Source of the DNA: Certhia americana
Lineage: Eukaryota > Chordata > Aves > Passeriformes > Certhiidae
Length of the DNA stretch: 64,000 nt
NCBI GenBank assembly: GCA_018697195.1
Contig: CM031879.1
Span: 24,921,660 to 24,985,659, forward strand
Direction of reading: 5' to 3'
The translations under genes were made by a program, and so were the position numbers. How positions within the stretch are numbered: position 1 is the stretch's first letter; each line of letters begins with the position of its first letter. The notes under the pieces were generated by a model. The model was not told the origin of the DNA, did not search any database, and worked only from the letters and a program-made list of their open reading frames with translations. Positions 1-14,600 of this stretch are shown here, piece by piece.

Positions 1-2326
1 AAGTGGGCTATAAGCACATCTTTACCTATTCAGCTTTCAATAATTGCTTGGCTTGGAGCTTGTTGCTATGTGGAGGAAGTGCTAGTTTGCTGTGAAACAG
101 GGTGTTGCCCAGGTGTACTTAAATGTATGGTATAAACTGAAGCCTCATTATTCCTCTGTTCCTATTCTGTTCCTTTTTGGGGCAGCAGAAAGGAAAATCT
201 GCTTCTGTTCTCTCTTCAGCTGCAGAGAATTAGTTTTTCCAGAGCTGTTTCTGAATGGGAGCTTCTTCCTTTACCTCGTGTCCCTCGCTGCAATGGCAGT
301 GACTGCTTTAGCATCCTCAAGGGGTTTAAAAGCACACAGTAGTAATTTTGCTAGAATTGTTCCAGCCCAAAATCTTTAAGTGCAAAGGAAAGAGCCTAGA
401 GGCAAAATGCAAAATTAGGGCACTGCCTGCCCCACAGAGAGAAGTGAGCTCTTCCTGAGTTTCACTTCATCAACCAGAGCACTTCCAGGGATCTGAAATT
501 CTTCAGAACTGAAGGCAAAACTTCTTGAACTCTCTGCTCCATTCATGTCTAAAAGAACACCTAGAAGGTCTACCCCATTTTTTATGAGCAGAATTAAGTG
601 ATCCAATAACAGTCTGGGTCTTTTCAAACTACTGCTTCCCAGGAATAAACCAAGTGCTATATTTCCTGTTTGTGTGTCACGGGAGCTTCACCCTTTGCTG
701 CAGCTGCATCAACAGCAGCACTATTTTTCTCCCTGTCCCTAGAGTGATCTAAGAATTCAAACTGTCTGATATTTCCAGGAAGAGAGATTGAGCCTAGGGA
801 AGAAGTAAGTCTTAGGAAGGATATAATCAAGGAATAAGCATTTCCTGGGGGAGAAATTACCTTTTTTTTTCCCCTCTTAATTATGTACGCAGAACTAGAA
901 TTACCTGAAATATTTCTAAGTCTTAAAATCCCATAATTTGTCCAATATACAATACTTACATATAAAAATACCACTGCCCCCTGGATGCTAGGTTGTTGTG
1001 GTTTTTTTTTTTCTTTCTAGTTGCAATGCTTTCAGTAATTATGTAGCATCTGATACTTGAATGCTGTCAGGGAAATTAAAAAAAAACCCACCAAAACCAG
1101 AAGATACTATGAACTCAAGAAGTCAAGTCTAACTGTCCAGAAACTAAGATGTTTCATAATGACACAAGTATGATCTATGGTTCTGAATGTTCTGATGCCC
1201 AATGTGTGAATATATTAATGGCTAGCATTATAAACTGCCAGTTGACTTCTAAAATTTCATAAATAAAGTAACATTTAAAAAGGCAAACATAGTACTAAGG
1301 CAGAGAAATAGATTTTTTTGAATTGTATTCTGTAATGGAAAGAGAACATAGAAAACCATCCTTAGCTACTAGCAGTAGAGCAAAGAGACAGAAATAACTG
1401 TTTAAAGCTTCATAACCATGTAATAGCTGAGCTAATCAACATACACGCAGGAAAGGAAAATAATTACTTATGGTCACTTAATATTTCTAACATGGATGTT
1501 ACTACTGAGTGACAAATATGGCTTTATGTTTACTATGGAAAATACAATTTTAATTTCTTTCATTCTAGGAGTAGACTTTCTTTCTACATCAACTAGGTAT
1601 TGTCTAGCTTCTATTTGTAACTGCAGTGTAGCACCACATGATATAGGAAGGTGTCTGAATCAGTTGCCTAATGCCAGAGAGAAATACTCAATTTTATAGC
1701 AAAGTATGCCTGACTAAAATTAAAGCTTCTGGGGAAGACCTTCAGAGTTTCAACTGGAAACCACTGTGTAATGGTCACTGGTTTCATTTACCTTAATGTT
1801 AGGAAAAGAATGACTTGTCTAATACTTTAGTTGCCTGGCATCTTTTGAGAGCATTTAACAGACTCAGCTGAACTTCAGGTATATCATGTTATTAACAGTT
1901 GAGGAGGGACTTGGAGAGCAAAGGAGTTTCAATTATATGCTGAGCAAATCTTTGATATTCGTAGCATACTATGCTGATGTATTATTGAACAAAGAACTAA
2001 TTTTCTGCTGCTTTTTGTATGCAAGAATCTTTAATTTGCTAGTTCTCTGTGTAATTAACTATGTATATCCTTTTGAGCATTCTGCTTAATGATAGAGATA
2101 CTAGGTCATCCAATCCTCAATTTGAATATTATAAGCATACAAAATAGATGTACAAATAGTATTATTAATAGTAAAATAATTGATCTGCAAAATAAGGTTT
2201 ACATAATATGTCGCTTAAACTGAAATTTCAAATGTATCCACTGACAGTTGAGAGTAAGGACTTTAAGCAGAGAATCCTTTTGGTTATCAAACTAAGTAAT
2301 GGCTGAAATATATAATCGTTGTTATT

Positions 2327-2327
<1 letters not shown>

Positions 2328-2358
<31 letters not shown>
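2328..2358. repeat. (TTG)n microsatellite
   Basis: About ten uninterrupted TTG units flanked by TTATTA variants, inside an intron. Confidence 0.9.
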
Positions 2359-2359
<1 letters not shown>

Positions 2360-2492
2360 ATTGAAATAATTCAAATTGAATACACAGTAAGGGAAGACAT
2401 CAAGTCAGCATTAATGTCATCATTATGGCTGCTTTGAAGAATCCCGTTAGCTCCCATGGTGTGGGAGTCTGAGACTCCTACAATGAACAAAA

Positions 2493-2568
2493 ATTCTTGC
2501 TTTTATGTAATACATAGTGCTGCTATCAACATTATTGCTTTTATGTAATACAAAATGTTGCTAGCAAC
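2493..2568 (+). repeat. imperfect 38-bp tandem duplication
   Basis: Copy 1 (2493-2530) and copy 2 (2531-2568) share the core TTGCTTTTATGTAATACA and both end in a CAAC tetranucleotide, with several mismatches between them. They abut without a spacer, which suggests an old local duplication in intronic DNA. Confidence 0.8.
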
Positions 2569-4950
2569 TGAACCTTGCATTCAGACCTTCACAAAAAACA
2601 TATATAGATAGGCATGCATGTGTAAATAAGCTCATAAACATATAACAATAGATACATACACATATACATGATTCAAGGTTTATTTCATTTCTTTATGAAA
2701 TGTGAAATTTGTTTTTTTCTGTTTGAATACCTCTGTGTTTCGGATTATTTCACTCTGAAATAGCAAAGAATGGAATGAGAAGCTAATGTTTTACATTTGT
2801 CCTATATCAGCATGGAAAAAGAAAGCTTTCATTTTCTGCCACTGGCTGCTCAGTCAAAAACCAAGTTGCCAGAGCATAGCCTATGCAGTAAACAGTTGTT
2901 GAACTTCTGGATTTTTCAGACAGCTTACTGAAGACAGGTTTGCTCTGGAAATTTGATGGAAAAGTCATTCCATCAACAATGGCCTTACCAGACATTGGGT
3001 TAGCATCATATATGAATCTGGAATAACTTAGTAGCTAAAAGCAGAAGGTTTTCTCCTGTAAAACAGACTTTCAGAAAAAATATGTGGCAGGTGGTAAGAA
3101 GAAGAAAAGCAAGTCTTGTCACAAACTCAGTAGTTTATAGTTTGATACTCAGATGGATTTCAAATGAATGTTGTTTGGAAATTGCTGGCCAGGAATCAAC
3201 TTGGAATGTGAGTACTGTACCAAATCAGGCAGCTGTCCTCTGGCTGCTGCCTCTGCTTTGTACATTTTTGGTTTTTTTGGGCATCTCCAAACCTTAGCTT
3301 GTTTTCTGTTCTACCTGATTTTAGATTGTTGTAGATTCAGAATAACAGATGGTGGGTCAAAAACAGTGTCTTCAGCCTTGTGTGTTGCATCTGGTGTTTT
3401 GAGGGTTTTTTATCTACAACATACCCTCTCATGTTAGAGACCCACATTTTATAAACTTATCCATATCGTATCTGTGGCTTATCAAATAAATGAAACCTGA
3501 GCTAAATTCCCTATAGGAAGAAATACTTGCATTGCAAGTTGCATTTAAGATGCCTACTTTATTCACCTCATAAGAATTGAAGCAGATCTTTCTCTTCAGC
3601 TTCACCTGCCATGGAAGGAATGTAGCAAGAAAGGAATTGTCTCAGACATAAACAGAACTGTGTAATGTAAACTTGGAAGTATGGTTAAGGATCTTGTGGA
3701 ATTTTCTCCCGAGTACAATTTTTCAGGGATTTATTACTTTGGACTCAGGTGGAAATTTCATATAGCAATAATTCTGATAAACTGACTTTTTCTACCAGAA
3801 TGTCTTCCTGAAATATATAAACTATTTTGTGAAACATATGGACCTTAAATTAAATCATGCACAACAACAAAAATGACAGGGCTCTGTTCTTATCCATGCC
3901 TCGATTATTAACTTTGCTTATACTGCATTTTACTAACATTTCACTTTGTGTTCCATGCTGCAACAGCAAGTACACAGGCTGTAACTCTCCACTGGTGAAA
4001 AAGTGGGGTTAACTTACAGATGAGTGCTAAGCATGGAACACCACTTGGATAGAAAAGTTACAGTGTAATCCTTGAGAAAATAATATGTATGAAAATACAG
4101 TTGAGCAATGGAATAGGAATATATGAAACTTGAGTCTCAAACCCTGTTCTAAAAATAGTCTCAGAACTGGGTGTTATGGGTGTTCAGGCACATCAAACAA
4201 GAAGGTAAAGTTTGACAGGGACAGTAACTTTAAAACTAGAAAGATGAAAGCAAACATTTGAACTACTAACATATTAAATTAGTCATAGCTATTTTTTTAT
4301 TTATAAACATGAAAACTGTCAAAAGTGCTAGAAGAAAAATATAGTTTGTCTCCTGGGTGGGTTGGCTAACATTGAATTCTCCAGCGTTGTAAAAATGAAA
4401 AATATTTTATTCTTGAAATATATGTATTGCTGTTATTATTCTTACCAGGTTTTTTGTCTTGAATGAATTGCAAAAAATAGTAAAAAAAATGAATTCCAAG
4501 ATTTAGAATGGGAAACATATTTTAGCATTGTAACAGCATGCAGGTCAAGAACTATGTTCAAAGAAGAATTAAATGTATTAATATTAGACATATGGTAATT
4601 AAATGAAATGTGTAGACACAACCTTTTTCTCAGAAGATCTTTAAACAGTTGATTGTTGTAAAATGCATAACAGCAAAAGGATCATTCTGTGTTTATCTTT
4701 CTTCGTCTCCATAAGTATTCACTTCTGCCTATTTTCAAAAATAATTTAACGCTTTATATGGATTTTTAGCTTGACTAAATATGTTGGCAGACGAGAGTGC
4801 TGCAGAGGTCAGTTTAAGGTTTGAACCACTGAAATTAAATAATTATTTAAATAATCTCAAAGAACGTTCCATTTCTGTAGATTACCAAAGTTGGTTGCTA
4901 CAATAAACAAAGCCATCATTGATCACAGGTGACAACCACTGATCTTGGTC

Positions 4951-4968
4951 ATATATATATATATATAT
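4951..4968. repeat. (AT)n microsatellite
   Basis: About nine AT units in the intron upstream of the first exon. Confidence 0.9.
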
Positions 4969-5558
4969 TTATTTAAAGCAGTTTATTACAATTCAGGCAG
5001 GTGTAATTGTAGGGTAATGTATGACTTTGTACAGTATACAGCATAGAGATCTTTAGAAGCAGATCCTTCTCTCAGAACTCATTGAGTTTTGCATTTATCT
5101 GCTGACATTAAAGAGACTTTTTGTCCCTAGGGGTGTCAATGCAGAATACTGGCGTTTACTAGATATTTTATATTTATAATCTATATGCACATGTTTTCAA
5201 TACCAAGAAAGCAGAAAACAAATCTTACAATTGTATTTATTAATACTATTAAGGCAAAGTGTGTAATAAATCTGAAATCATCATTATTTTCAGAACAAAA
5301 GATATGATTTGCCTTGATCAATTATATTCTATATAGAACGTCTGTTTTCAGTGCACATTCTTACAGCACACTTTATTGTCTTAATGGGCATGTCTTCTGT
5401 CAATAGGTGCTGTTAGGTATTTATATGATATGTTGAAAATGTAGTATTTAATGCCATCAGACGTCTGTTTCTTCACTGGAAAATTGTCCTGCTTTGAGTG
5501 TTAAATATTAATTTCCATGTAATGAAAACTCCTATCTTTTTCATTCTTTTCTTCTCAG

Positions 5559-5634
5559 TGTGATCATTACTACAGTCTTGTACCTTTCGGATGCCCTTCG
5601 TAAAAACTTCTTAAATGAAAACTTTGATTACAAG
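5559..5634 (+). CDS. DOCK4: DOCK4 exon e1 (w1-25)
   Basis: 76 nt. The acceptor is TTCTTCTCAG and the donor is AAG|GTAAAG. The first base completes a codon split with an unseen upstream exon. The frame then reads VIITTVLYLSDALRKN and ends in FDYK, part of the helical region between DHR-1 and DHR-2. It ends on a codon boundary. The 1548-bp intron that follows holds nothing recognisable. Confidence 0.95.
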
Positions 5635-8600
5635 GTAAAGCAAACGATATATGTAATAGCTACTACATCTTACTGTGGCTTGGTGGTTATTAAACATAGC
5701 TCCAGCATCTAAATAGCTAGAATATGTACAAAATCAGCAATTTCAAGTGCTCAGAGACATTTTTTTCCCTTAAATACAGGACTATCTTAAAAATGAGTGC
5801 TGTGAGGTGTTTTTAATTTAATCTTATTTTTCATTTTCTTATTTGAGCCTCTGTTAGACTACTTATTTGGGATTTTGGCATAGCATATTTTTGAATAATA
5901 AAATCTAATGATATTATTTAGCTGGGTATTTTAGTTATTAAAGAAAGAAAAAGTATTTATTTTTTTTTAATCCATGCAAATTTATATAAAATGCAGATTT
6001 ATATTTTTGTAATTTCTCTCATACAAATTAAAATGATGCATAATTAAAATTAGAAAATTATGACGCTTCATGGTGAATGTAGTCAAAGATGTTAGTGCAT
6101 ACCTCATATAGTGAGATACTGCATTTATAATAAACTGTGAATTACAGATTATGCTTCTAGGATTCAGATGAGAAGATCTAGGAATATGTCTGAAAAGACA
6201 CATTTCCATGGAAACAAACCTGAATGAATATTCTGCCCCCAACCAAGAGATGTTAGTCCAACTGCTGCATCAGAAAAAGTGCAGAATCTCCTTCCTAGAG
6301 AAGACCCTGAGCTCCTGTTGACTTCCAGCAGAGTTGGCGATGCTTCTCTGAAAATCCATACTCCTGTTAGATAGATTGGCAGGCATGCAGATTTATTGAC
6401 TTAACTGAACATAAGGAAGCCTATTCTTTATGAATGTATGTAAGTTCACAGGCTAAAACTGATAAAAGAATTTCCTGTAGACCAGGCCTAGATGTTCCTT
6501 AGGTTTGTTTAGCAATGTTATTGCTGTCCTGCTGAACTGCAGGATCTGGAATAGGGCTTCCTCTACACTTCCAGTCATGGATCGTATATGCTTTGGTTAT
6601 AGAATTAGTATTTCACTTTAATTTTATCTCTAAGTCTTCTAAGTAGAATATGCAACATATAATTCATAAAGCATAAGCACAAAACATCTGTAAATTAGCA
6701 AGATCTTAACAAAACCTGGCTTTAATTTTGTCCAGTGAAGGCCGCAGCAAGTGAGACTTGCAAATGGTACTATAAAGTGTGATGGAGAGAGAATATCAGG
6801 CCTGTTACATGATAGCTTTTGAGGTGTCAGAATTTTTTGGGTTTTGGACTTAAAGGCATAACTTTTCTAGTTTTCTATTTAAATAAACCCTAAAGAAAGT
6901 TTCCAAAAGTAAGGCTTTTTGATTTGGAGGGGTGAAAAAACAATCTGTAACTTTGAAACTTTTTCATTTTGAGATGTAGGATATGTAAATAGATGCATTT
7001 CTGCTGAATATATTGGGGTTGGTGAAAATTATATTTTGAGTCAAAGAAATTTAGTTGAAAGAAGTTTGAGTAATTTATTAGTTGAGACTGAAGCAAGGGC
7101 TGTGATTTGGAATTTTGCATCTTGAGTGGTCATAAATTATACTGAGAAAATAAAATAACCACATGCCATGTGCTTATTGTAGATATGGGATTCCTACTTT
7201 TTCCTCGCTGTCATTTTTATAAACCAGTTATGTCTGCAACTGGAGATGTTCACACCTTCCAAGAAGAAAAAGGTTTTAGAAAAGTAAGTATTGTTATCAG
7301 CTTGTAGAAATGTGTAACAGATTTAAAATTACTCAAAATGCTAGACATTGGAGGTTGCAGAACCACCTACCAAAAGAAAAACATGACAGTACAAGAGTTG
7401 GTTCTGGCCCTTTGTGCAGGTCTTCAGAGCCAATAACCTTCATATGAGTGCCTAAACTGGTTCAGACACTGGGGGCAAAACAGCCATTCATTGCCAGTGA
7501 ATGCATTAGTCAACTCAAACTTGTTCAGGTGCCAGGCACTGCACTATTGTCTGTATGAATTAGTTATATTTCTTTAAGCTAGAGAAAAACTGCTCTCAGA
7601 GAAAGAACTGGAGCACTTTATGGCAATAAATAGATTTTGCTTCACAGCTGTGTTACTGATGTGCAGCATTTTGACAATATTTCAAATAAACCTGGGTTTT
7701 GTTATCCAGTTTTAGCTGCGTACAATCAAAAGAGCAAAAAACCTGGGAGAAACCAGCACTTTCAGTGTTGCTCTTTGTGGACTACAAATGAGACATTTCA
7801 TTTAATAATGTCACAGAATGGCATGTGAACTTGATTTTCTTAAATTATCTTTCACTTTCTTGCTTCATTTTTTAATACACTGCAGATACGGTGACATGCG
7901 GGTAACAATGGGATGTGAAATCTTCAGTATGTGGCAAAATTTAGGTAAGTGATTGAACACATCATCAGTAACTGATAAAATGAAAGCCAATAGTTCTTCC
8001 CCTATTATATATTCTTCCCAGTGATAGACGAGTTGTTGATAATTACATTTGAATTGAAGTCTTGATTCAAGTTTAGGAAAAAGTTCTTCATCTGTAGTTC
8101 TCTTCTTTATAGCTAAACTCAGATTTCTGTGGGTCTTGAGCTGACCCGTCCCTATTTCTTTGCAGAGAACCGAGAAAATATGATCAGAGAAAATTAAGAA
8201 AGAAAGTACTATTCCTTTTTGGGCAGAATTACTATGCCTGGAAATATAATTATGTTCTTATTTTTCGTCCTGTTGTCAAATTGTTTAAGGACAAGACATG
8301 TCTTAATTCTGAATCTCTCCTAGAGATCCTGGATTTGCATCAAATCTTCTCTGAAGTCTTAGTTGCACTAAAATATAAGGGCATAAACAAGTCAGTGACT
8401 AATGTATAAATGAGACATTGGACAACATGGAATAAATACATGCTTGAATATAAACTTAGGAACACATTTATATATTTAAACTATAATTGTGCAAACTGTT
8501 TGAAATTTTGAGTGTCAGAGAAATGCTGTTGAACGCTGTTTGGGAAAAAAATGAAAAGTGAGCAGAAGTTTTGGACAGTACGTTTGTCATCTTTATATTT

Positions 8601-11600
8601 CAGTTTTTCAATATTTACTTAATCAGAGGGTTTATTAAAGATACAGCAACCATCATCAGTGATCCCTGAGATACTGTCATTTCAGTTCTATCAATCTTTT
8701 CCCCAGCAAGATATGTAGTTGCAAAAACCTGGTTTTTCACTCAGCCTATACTAGAGAGTTATGTTCAAAATAATTGTTTTCTTCTTGTCTTGTTAACAGC
8801 TGGTAAGTAGCATATTTTATTTATTTACAATATTTAGTATTGCCAACTCACTAAGGCATCCCTCTACATTATGTGGATACATTTTGGGTACTTCAAAACT
8901 GGTATATCAGGGATACACTCCCAGGTCCCTTCTCCTTCCTGCACATACACCTTAGTGTGCATCACCTCCCCACTCATGTTGTTCTCTGCTGAATGGAACC
9001 TTGGGATGCTGGCAAATTATGCCTTTCTGTAGGGGTGAGTTTTGTGGGACACAAGATGGAGCTTATCTGGTAATATGTCCAACTAAATGCTAGGATATTT
9101 ATTTCAACTGGTGTTACACTAGTCAGCATTTTACAATTCTTGTAGCAGTAAGAGCCATCGTATTGTAAGCCTTGATCCTTGTGCAGTCACCTTGCTCTTA
9201 TAGGGATAAGCATTCCAGGATGTTTCCAGAAAAGGGAGTTCTTGTTTTCCTTTGCACAAACTCAGACACTGAACAGAGCAGCAAGTGGGGATGAATACCC
9301 ACTGGAATATCCAGAGGTTGGCTGGATGTAAATTAATCCCTAGCTTGGAAAACCATTGCATCCTGATTCATAATCCCTTTATTTTGAAGACATCAGAAGT
9401 CTTACTTGTGGAAAACTGAAACTGAATGGTCAGTGTTTACTGTATGCAGTTTTTGCCATTTCTGATGTTTCTGACAAGAACTTAATTTTCTTTTAAGTGG
9501 AATGTAGTGATATGACAGATGTTTTAGAACTGATTTTAAAGCAAGTTGTTTTGAGAACAGCTGGGTCATATTTTTGTTTTCCTGCAACTGAAACACATAT
9601 TTCCTTTTCTATACGTGCAAAACTAAAGATAGATAAAAATTAAAGTACTTACCTATTTTTGATGAGCACAGAATATCAGAGAGTTAACCATTTTGTAAAC
9701 ACAAAGGTATAGAGCCTAGAAACCAAATTATTCCCATGAAATATAAATGAAATGCAAAGTGGGTGCTTTGTCTGTCTTTGTTCTCTTGCTGGGAGGATTA
9801 ACTTCAGATGCAGCTAATCTGATAAATGATGTTGGCCTTATATTCTTCTTTTGTCTGTAACTTTCACTTTTTGGGGCTTAAGAAATAGCCCGTGCTGTGA
9901 TGGACATGTGATTCAAAAAGACCCATAGGCATTTAAAATGCTATATTTTCATTCTTCATTGGAAGAGCATCCAAGCATTTGGATTGCTTGATAACTCACA
10001 CCCAATTCGTATTCAAGTTTATGTTCATTTTCATTTTAGGGGAACACAAGCTTCACTTTATTCCAGCATTGATTGGCCCTTTCCTGGAAGTGACCTTGAT
10101 CCCTCAGCCAGACCTGAGGAATGTAATGATTCCTATTTTCCATGACATGATGGATTGGGAGCAAAGGAGAAGTGGCAACTTTAAGCAGGTACTTTGTGTG
10201 AGGCTGTTTGCAAAACAGCACTGAATATCAAGCACTTCATAGAATCCTAGTGGATTGAACCTGGAACTCGATTGGTGGTTCAGGGTAGAGAAAGTATCCA
10301 CAACTCTGCCTGTTCGAGGGGGATTACAAGCCCTTTTTTTTTGTTTGCAGGGCTAGTGAGATTCTCCAGTTAATACTATCATGTTAGTTATGTGAGATGA
10401 GGAATAAAACCCATGGCCTGCTGAAGTGAAGAACAAAACTTGAGCTGTTTTAAACAAGGTTGTTATGGTGGTTTTTCACCACTGCTTTACAGTGGTCCAG
10501 ACCACTGGTTGGATAGGATTCAAGCAGCTTCCCTTCTGGTTACTATGGAAAAAGGTCAGATGTTTTTCAGTAAATATCCAAGTGTTCTTGTTGCTCAAAC
10601 ACTTTCTTAATGGGATAGGAAGGAGCAACCAAGAGTGCCATCTGCTCCCTCAGCTCCCACTCAGTTCTTTCAGACTGCCTCAAACCATTCTCAATGCCCT
10701 CCTTCCTGCTGCTTCAAAATGAAGGAAAGTAAAAGTATTTTAATTACTGGTGGGAGCTGCATCTAAAACACAAATCAAACTAAAATCAAGCTATTAAAAA
10801 CAAAGTAGTTCATGTGATGTAAGTGGGTAGCTTTTCACTATCAATATATAAGCTTATTGTTAAAAATTACCATAGAAATGTTTAAAAAGGAGTAAGATGG
10901 AAGAAAATCCACTTGTTCTGTTTCTCTGTCATTTCAGCTTGGTTCTAAGTATAAATTGTAATAGATTTATTCTGTAATTAAATAATGACAACAGCTTGGT
11001 TTGTCCCCTAGATTTGTGATTGTTAATATATTACTGATAAAAAGGTTTGAAATATAAATATGCAGTGTAGCATCTACTCTATATTTTTTTATAATCAATG
11101 CACTTAATGAAGGAACCATTAGCCACCAGATTTTCTTAACCACCAAGTTTCTTTGATAGATAATATATAAATCCAGGAAATTTGCTTTCTAATGAAATAC
11201 ACTGGCAGGTAAGAGTGTTGGGAGAGTCTGAGCTCCCAAGTATTCTGAACAGTGAAGACATTTATGTATATTATATTATAAAGAATGGGGTGCAGGTCAG
11301 AAAAGATGGTATTTTTACTTTAGTCTAAGAAAATAGTTTGTGCTTACAGCCTTGCAATGAGAATTCAGGCAATTTATTTGGGCTGTGTGCTTTTCCTCTG
11401 ACTCCATAAATAGATAGCTGCCTTAGCAGCAGCAAATGCTACTCAGCCTGTAGTTTTAAAGTCACGTTGCTCAATTTAAATTAGCTCCCTCCCTCAAAAA
11501 AAAAAAGAAAAAAAAACAAAACCAAAAAAGCCCCACCACACACACACACAAAAAAGAAAGCCCTACAAACCTCGGGAATTAAAACAGCTTCATAGAGATG

Positions 11601-14600
11601 AAGTGACTTATCACATGATTGACCAATAATTCTAAAATATGCATTTAGCAAAGTCCCTTACATAAAACCAGATCTTCCCTCTGTTTTCTCTAATCTCATT
11701 AAAGGAAAAAGAAGCTGTTTACACCAAACTTATATGTTGCAGGTGGAAGCAAAGCTGATTGACAAACTGGACAGCCTAATGTCAGAAGGTAAAGGTGATG
11801 AAACATACCGAGAACTCTTCAACAGTATGTGAGTAATATGTTTATCTTATATTTCCTTGAATTCTGTTGGTTGTATCAGATGCTAATGTCATTGTAGATA
11901 AGTAATGCCTAAACCAGTTGTGATGCTCATTTTTTCTTTTTCTTTTTTTGTTTCCTTAAAATCTGAATAATGAAATGTTTCATGGTGTTTTATAGCATCT
12001 GTAAAGTCTGGCAGTGCTTCTTGCATACAGCTATAATTGGGAAAGGCTAAATCTGTTATATCACACAACATTCTCTTTCTCTACCTACTAATTTTAAAAT
12101 CAGAAAAGCAAGAAATGCTTCATAATTGCATAGGGTGTAGGTAGAGCATTTTGAAAACAAGGCATGAAAATACAACAAAAAACATTAAATTAGTGATTTT
12201 CTATTGCTACAAACGTGTGCTCCTCTGAGTAATGTCACTTGTTGATTTCTTGTTTGATGTAAACAATTGTGTTTATTCTGGAAAGATTATTTCTTTTAAA
12301 ATTTTTTTTTAGATAAATTACTGGCTGAGCTTTTGGTATTTTTTAATAAATGACATGTCCCTTAAATCTAATAGGAAAAGCTCATGATAATGCTGAAGTC
12401 CCTAAAGATGTGCATAAATTATTCCACTGACTGAAATAAATGATTTTTCACAGAGTACAGGTACAAAATAACTAACTGGACTCTGTCTCTGTTGTTCCTC
12501 AGAGCTCAATTGCACCAAATTAAAGATTGCACTTATTTCTGATGTGTTTATTTTAGTAGGAGATGTATTGTTCCTCTTCAGGATTCCAAGCTGCTGTGTT
12601 TTCTTCCGTTCTACTAAATACATGATTTTTTCCCCCCCTGTTTATATGGTTTCTTAATAATTCTTTCTTCTTTAAGTATTTTTTTAGCTCTCTTGTCTTT
12701 GGTGAAGAGCAAGATTTAAGTCTAGGTGTCTGAAAACAGCAAACACTTAATAATCTGTAATTGTACCGAGTTAAAAAAATAGTGTTCCTAAATATTTATC
12801 ATGTATAGAAGCAAAAGTGGGTAGAGAGATTAGGCAGAATAGTTTGGACTTGAATGAATAATAGCAAACAGCCATGCAGTATACTAAAGCAGAACTTTCC
12901 TGTAATTATTCATGACATTTTCATAATCTGAGTAAAGATAATAAAAGGTAAGATATTTTCAATATTTTAGTAACATAGTATTCTAGCTGTAAAATTAAGT
13001 CATTAAAGGAAAAGCTCTAATTATAAAAAGCCTATGTAAAATACATCAGTGTGTCTATCACTGAAATAACTTAAAATTCTTTAAGAAAGCATATTGGTAT
13101 CAAATACTGTTCCTAATTTTTACGGTTTTGAGTTAGATTTCAACTGGAGAATGTTAAACATGATACAGTGGAAAATGCTGAGAGTTTTTTATAAATCTAA
13201 ATGCTGAAAACATCGTCATGGTAATTTGAATTGCAAAATGTCTCACAGCATCGGCATACTTGTGGTTTCTGTCATGGTATAACAGAAGTTAAAACTAAAC
13301 TTTGGGAAATTTCAGAATAAGTGCTCAAGTTCACTCCCAGCTAATGAAAAAGGTAGTATTTGTGATTAGTTTTTATTTACTTTGATTGACTATATGCATT
13401 ACCACTTCTTAAGAGGAAAGCCTGTAGAAGATACTAATCTAAAATGGAGGATAACATATTGTTCTAGGGTATGTGAAGAAAAATGATGAAAATCAGATGG
13501 ACAGCTTGGGGACTTGACTGTAAGAGACAGGGTTGGTTAGACTGAGATTTTGGGGTTTCTTTATTTCTTCCATGGGTAATTTAAACTAAGTAATATTAGG
13601 GAGTCTTTAAACAGTGCAAGAAAGCAGACTTGTTTAGGCTGAAGTGACAGAGATGTAATAGGTATCCCAAAACTGAAATAGTTATACAGTTTTGCAGCAA
13701 GCAGTGTTGTCTTAGTCTTTAATGAACGAAAATGCTACAGTATTACCTGATCTTTCTGAAGATTAGGCGTGGTTACTTTCAATAGGTATCACTGGGAACC
13801 AAGGGGATGCACACACCTACTTTGAATACAGCCTAGGAACTGCAGCGGGTGTGACACTTTGAGGTTTTGTCATGCTGCTTATTTTGTCTGATTTTGAAAA
13901 TGAATTTAAATCTCTTAGCTCCCACGTTAACTGCCTTTTTTCCCCGAGACAATCACTGCATCTTTCCTTTGAACATCTATTTTCAAGGATAAATTATAAG
14001 CACCTCTGGAGATAGCTAAAATATTATGTGCTTAGAATTTGCAGTCTACAATGGAATTATCTGTATCAAATAAAAAGACAGAGAAAGTAGGGAGAAGGTA
14101 ACTGCTGTTTGGTTTGAATCAAAGTCTTTCTAGGCACTTGAATGTGACCATTCACTGATTAGCTCCTGATGTCATTTGAAAGAGCTGCAAAGCATGAAGT
14201 AGTGCATATTTTGTTAGCATGAGAAACTAGTTGCTGCAATTGCTATCCATTGTATTATGGTATGAAAACTGTTCTGATCTACATTTACACTGTAATACTG
14301 CAATTGAGCTCCTGAGTTAATTAGCACAGGGAAAAGAATTATTTTACTCTATTAAACAGTTGGTGGTTAAAATAAAATCCTCAGAAACCAAGGTATGTAC
14401 TCTCCAGTAGGTCTTTCTCCTGAATCCGATGGATGCTGCCAGTTTATTACTTCTGTAGCTGTATTTCAGTTTTGCCTAAGACAAACCATTTCAGATTTAG
14501 AAGTTAGGTGGCCACACTGAAGCACAAAACCTGGACTATTCTGCTGAGGGCCCTGAGGCTTCTCTATGAAGAGATTGTAGCTGACATTCAGCTGAGCAGG

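Larger units (their letters stand above)
1..5558 (+). other. DOCK4: DOCK4 intron, 3' part
   Basis: No DOCK4 exon could be placed here. The first visible exon begins with the last base of a split codon, so the preceding exon must lie left of the window. The stretch is AT-rich. It holds a (TTG)n run near 2328-2358, a 38-bp imperfect tandem duplication at 2493-2568 and an AT microsatellite at 4951-4968. Short open frames on both strands have no recognisable similarity and look like chance. Confidence 0.75.
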
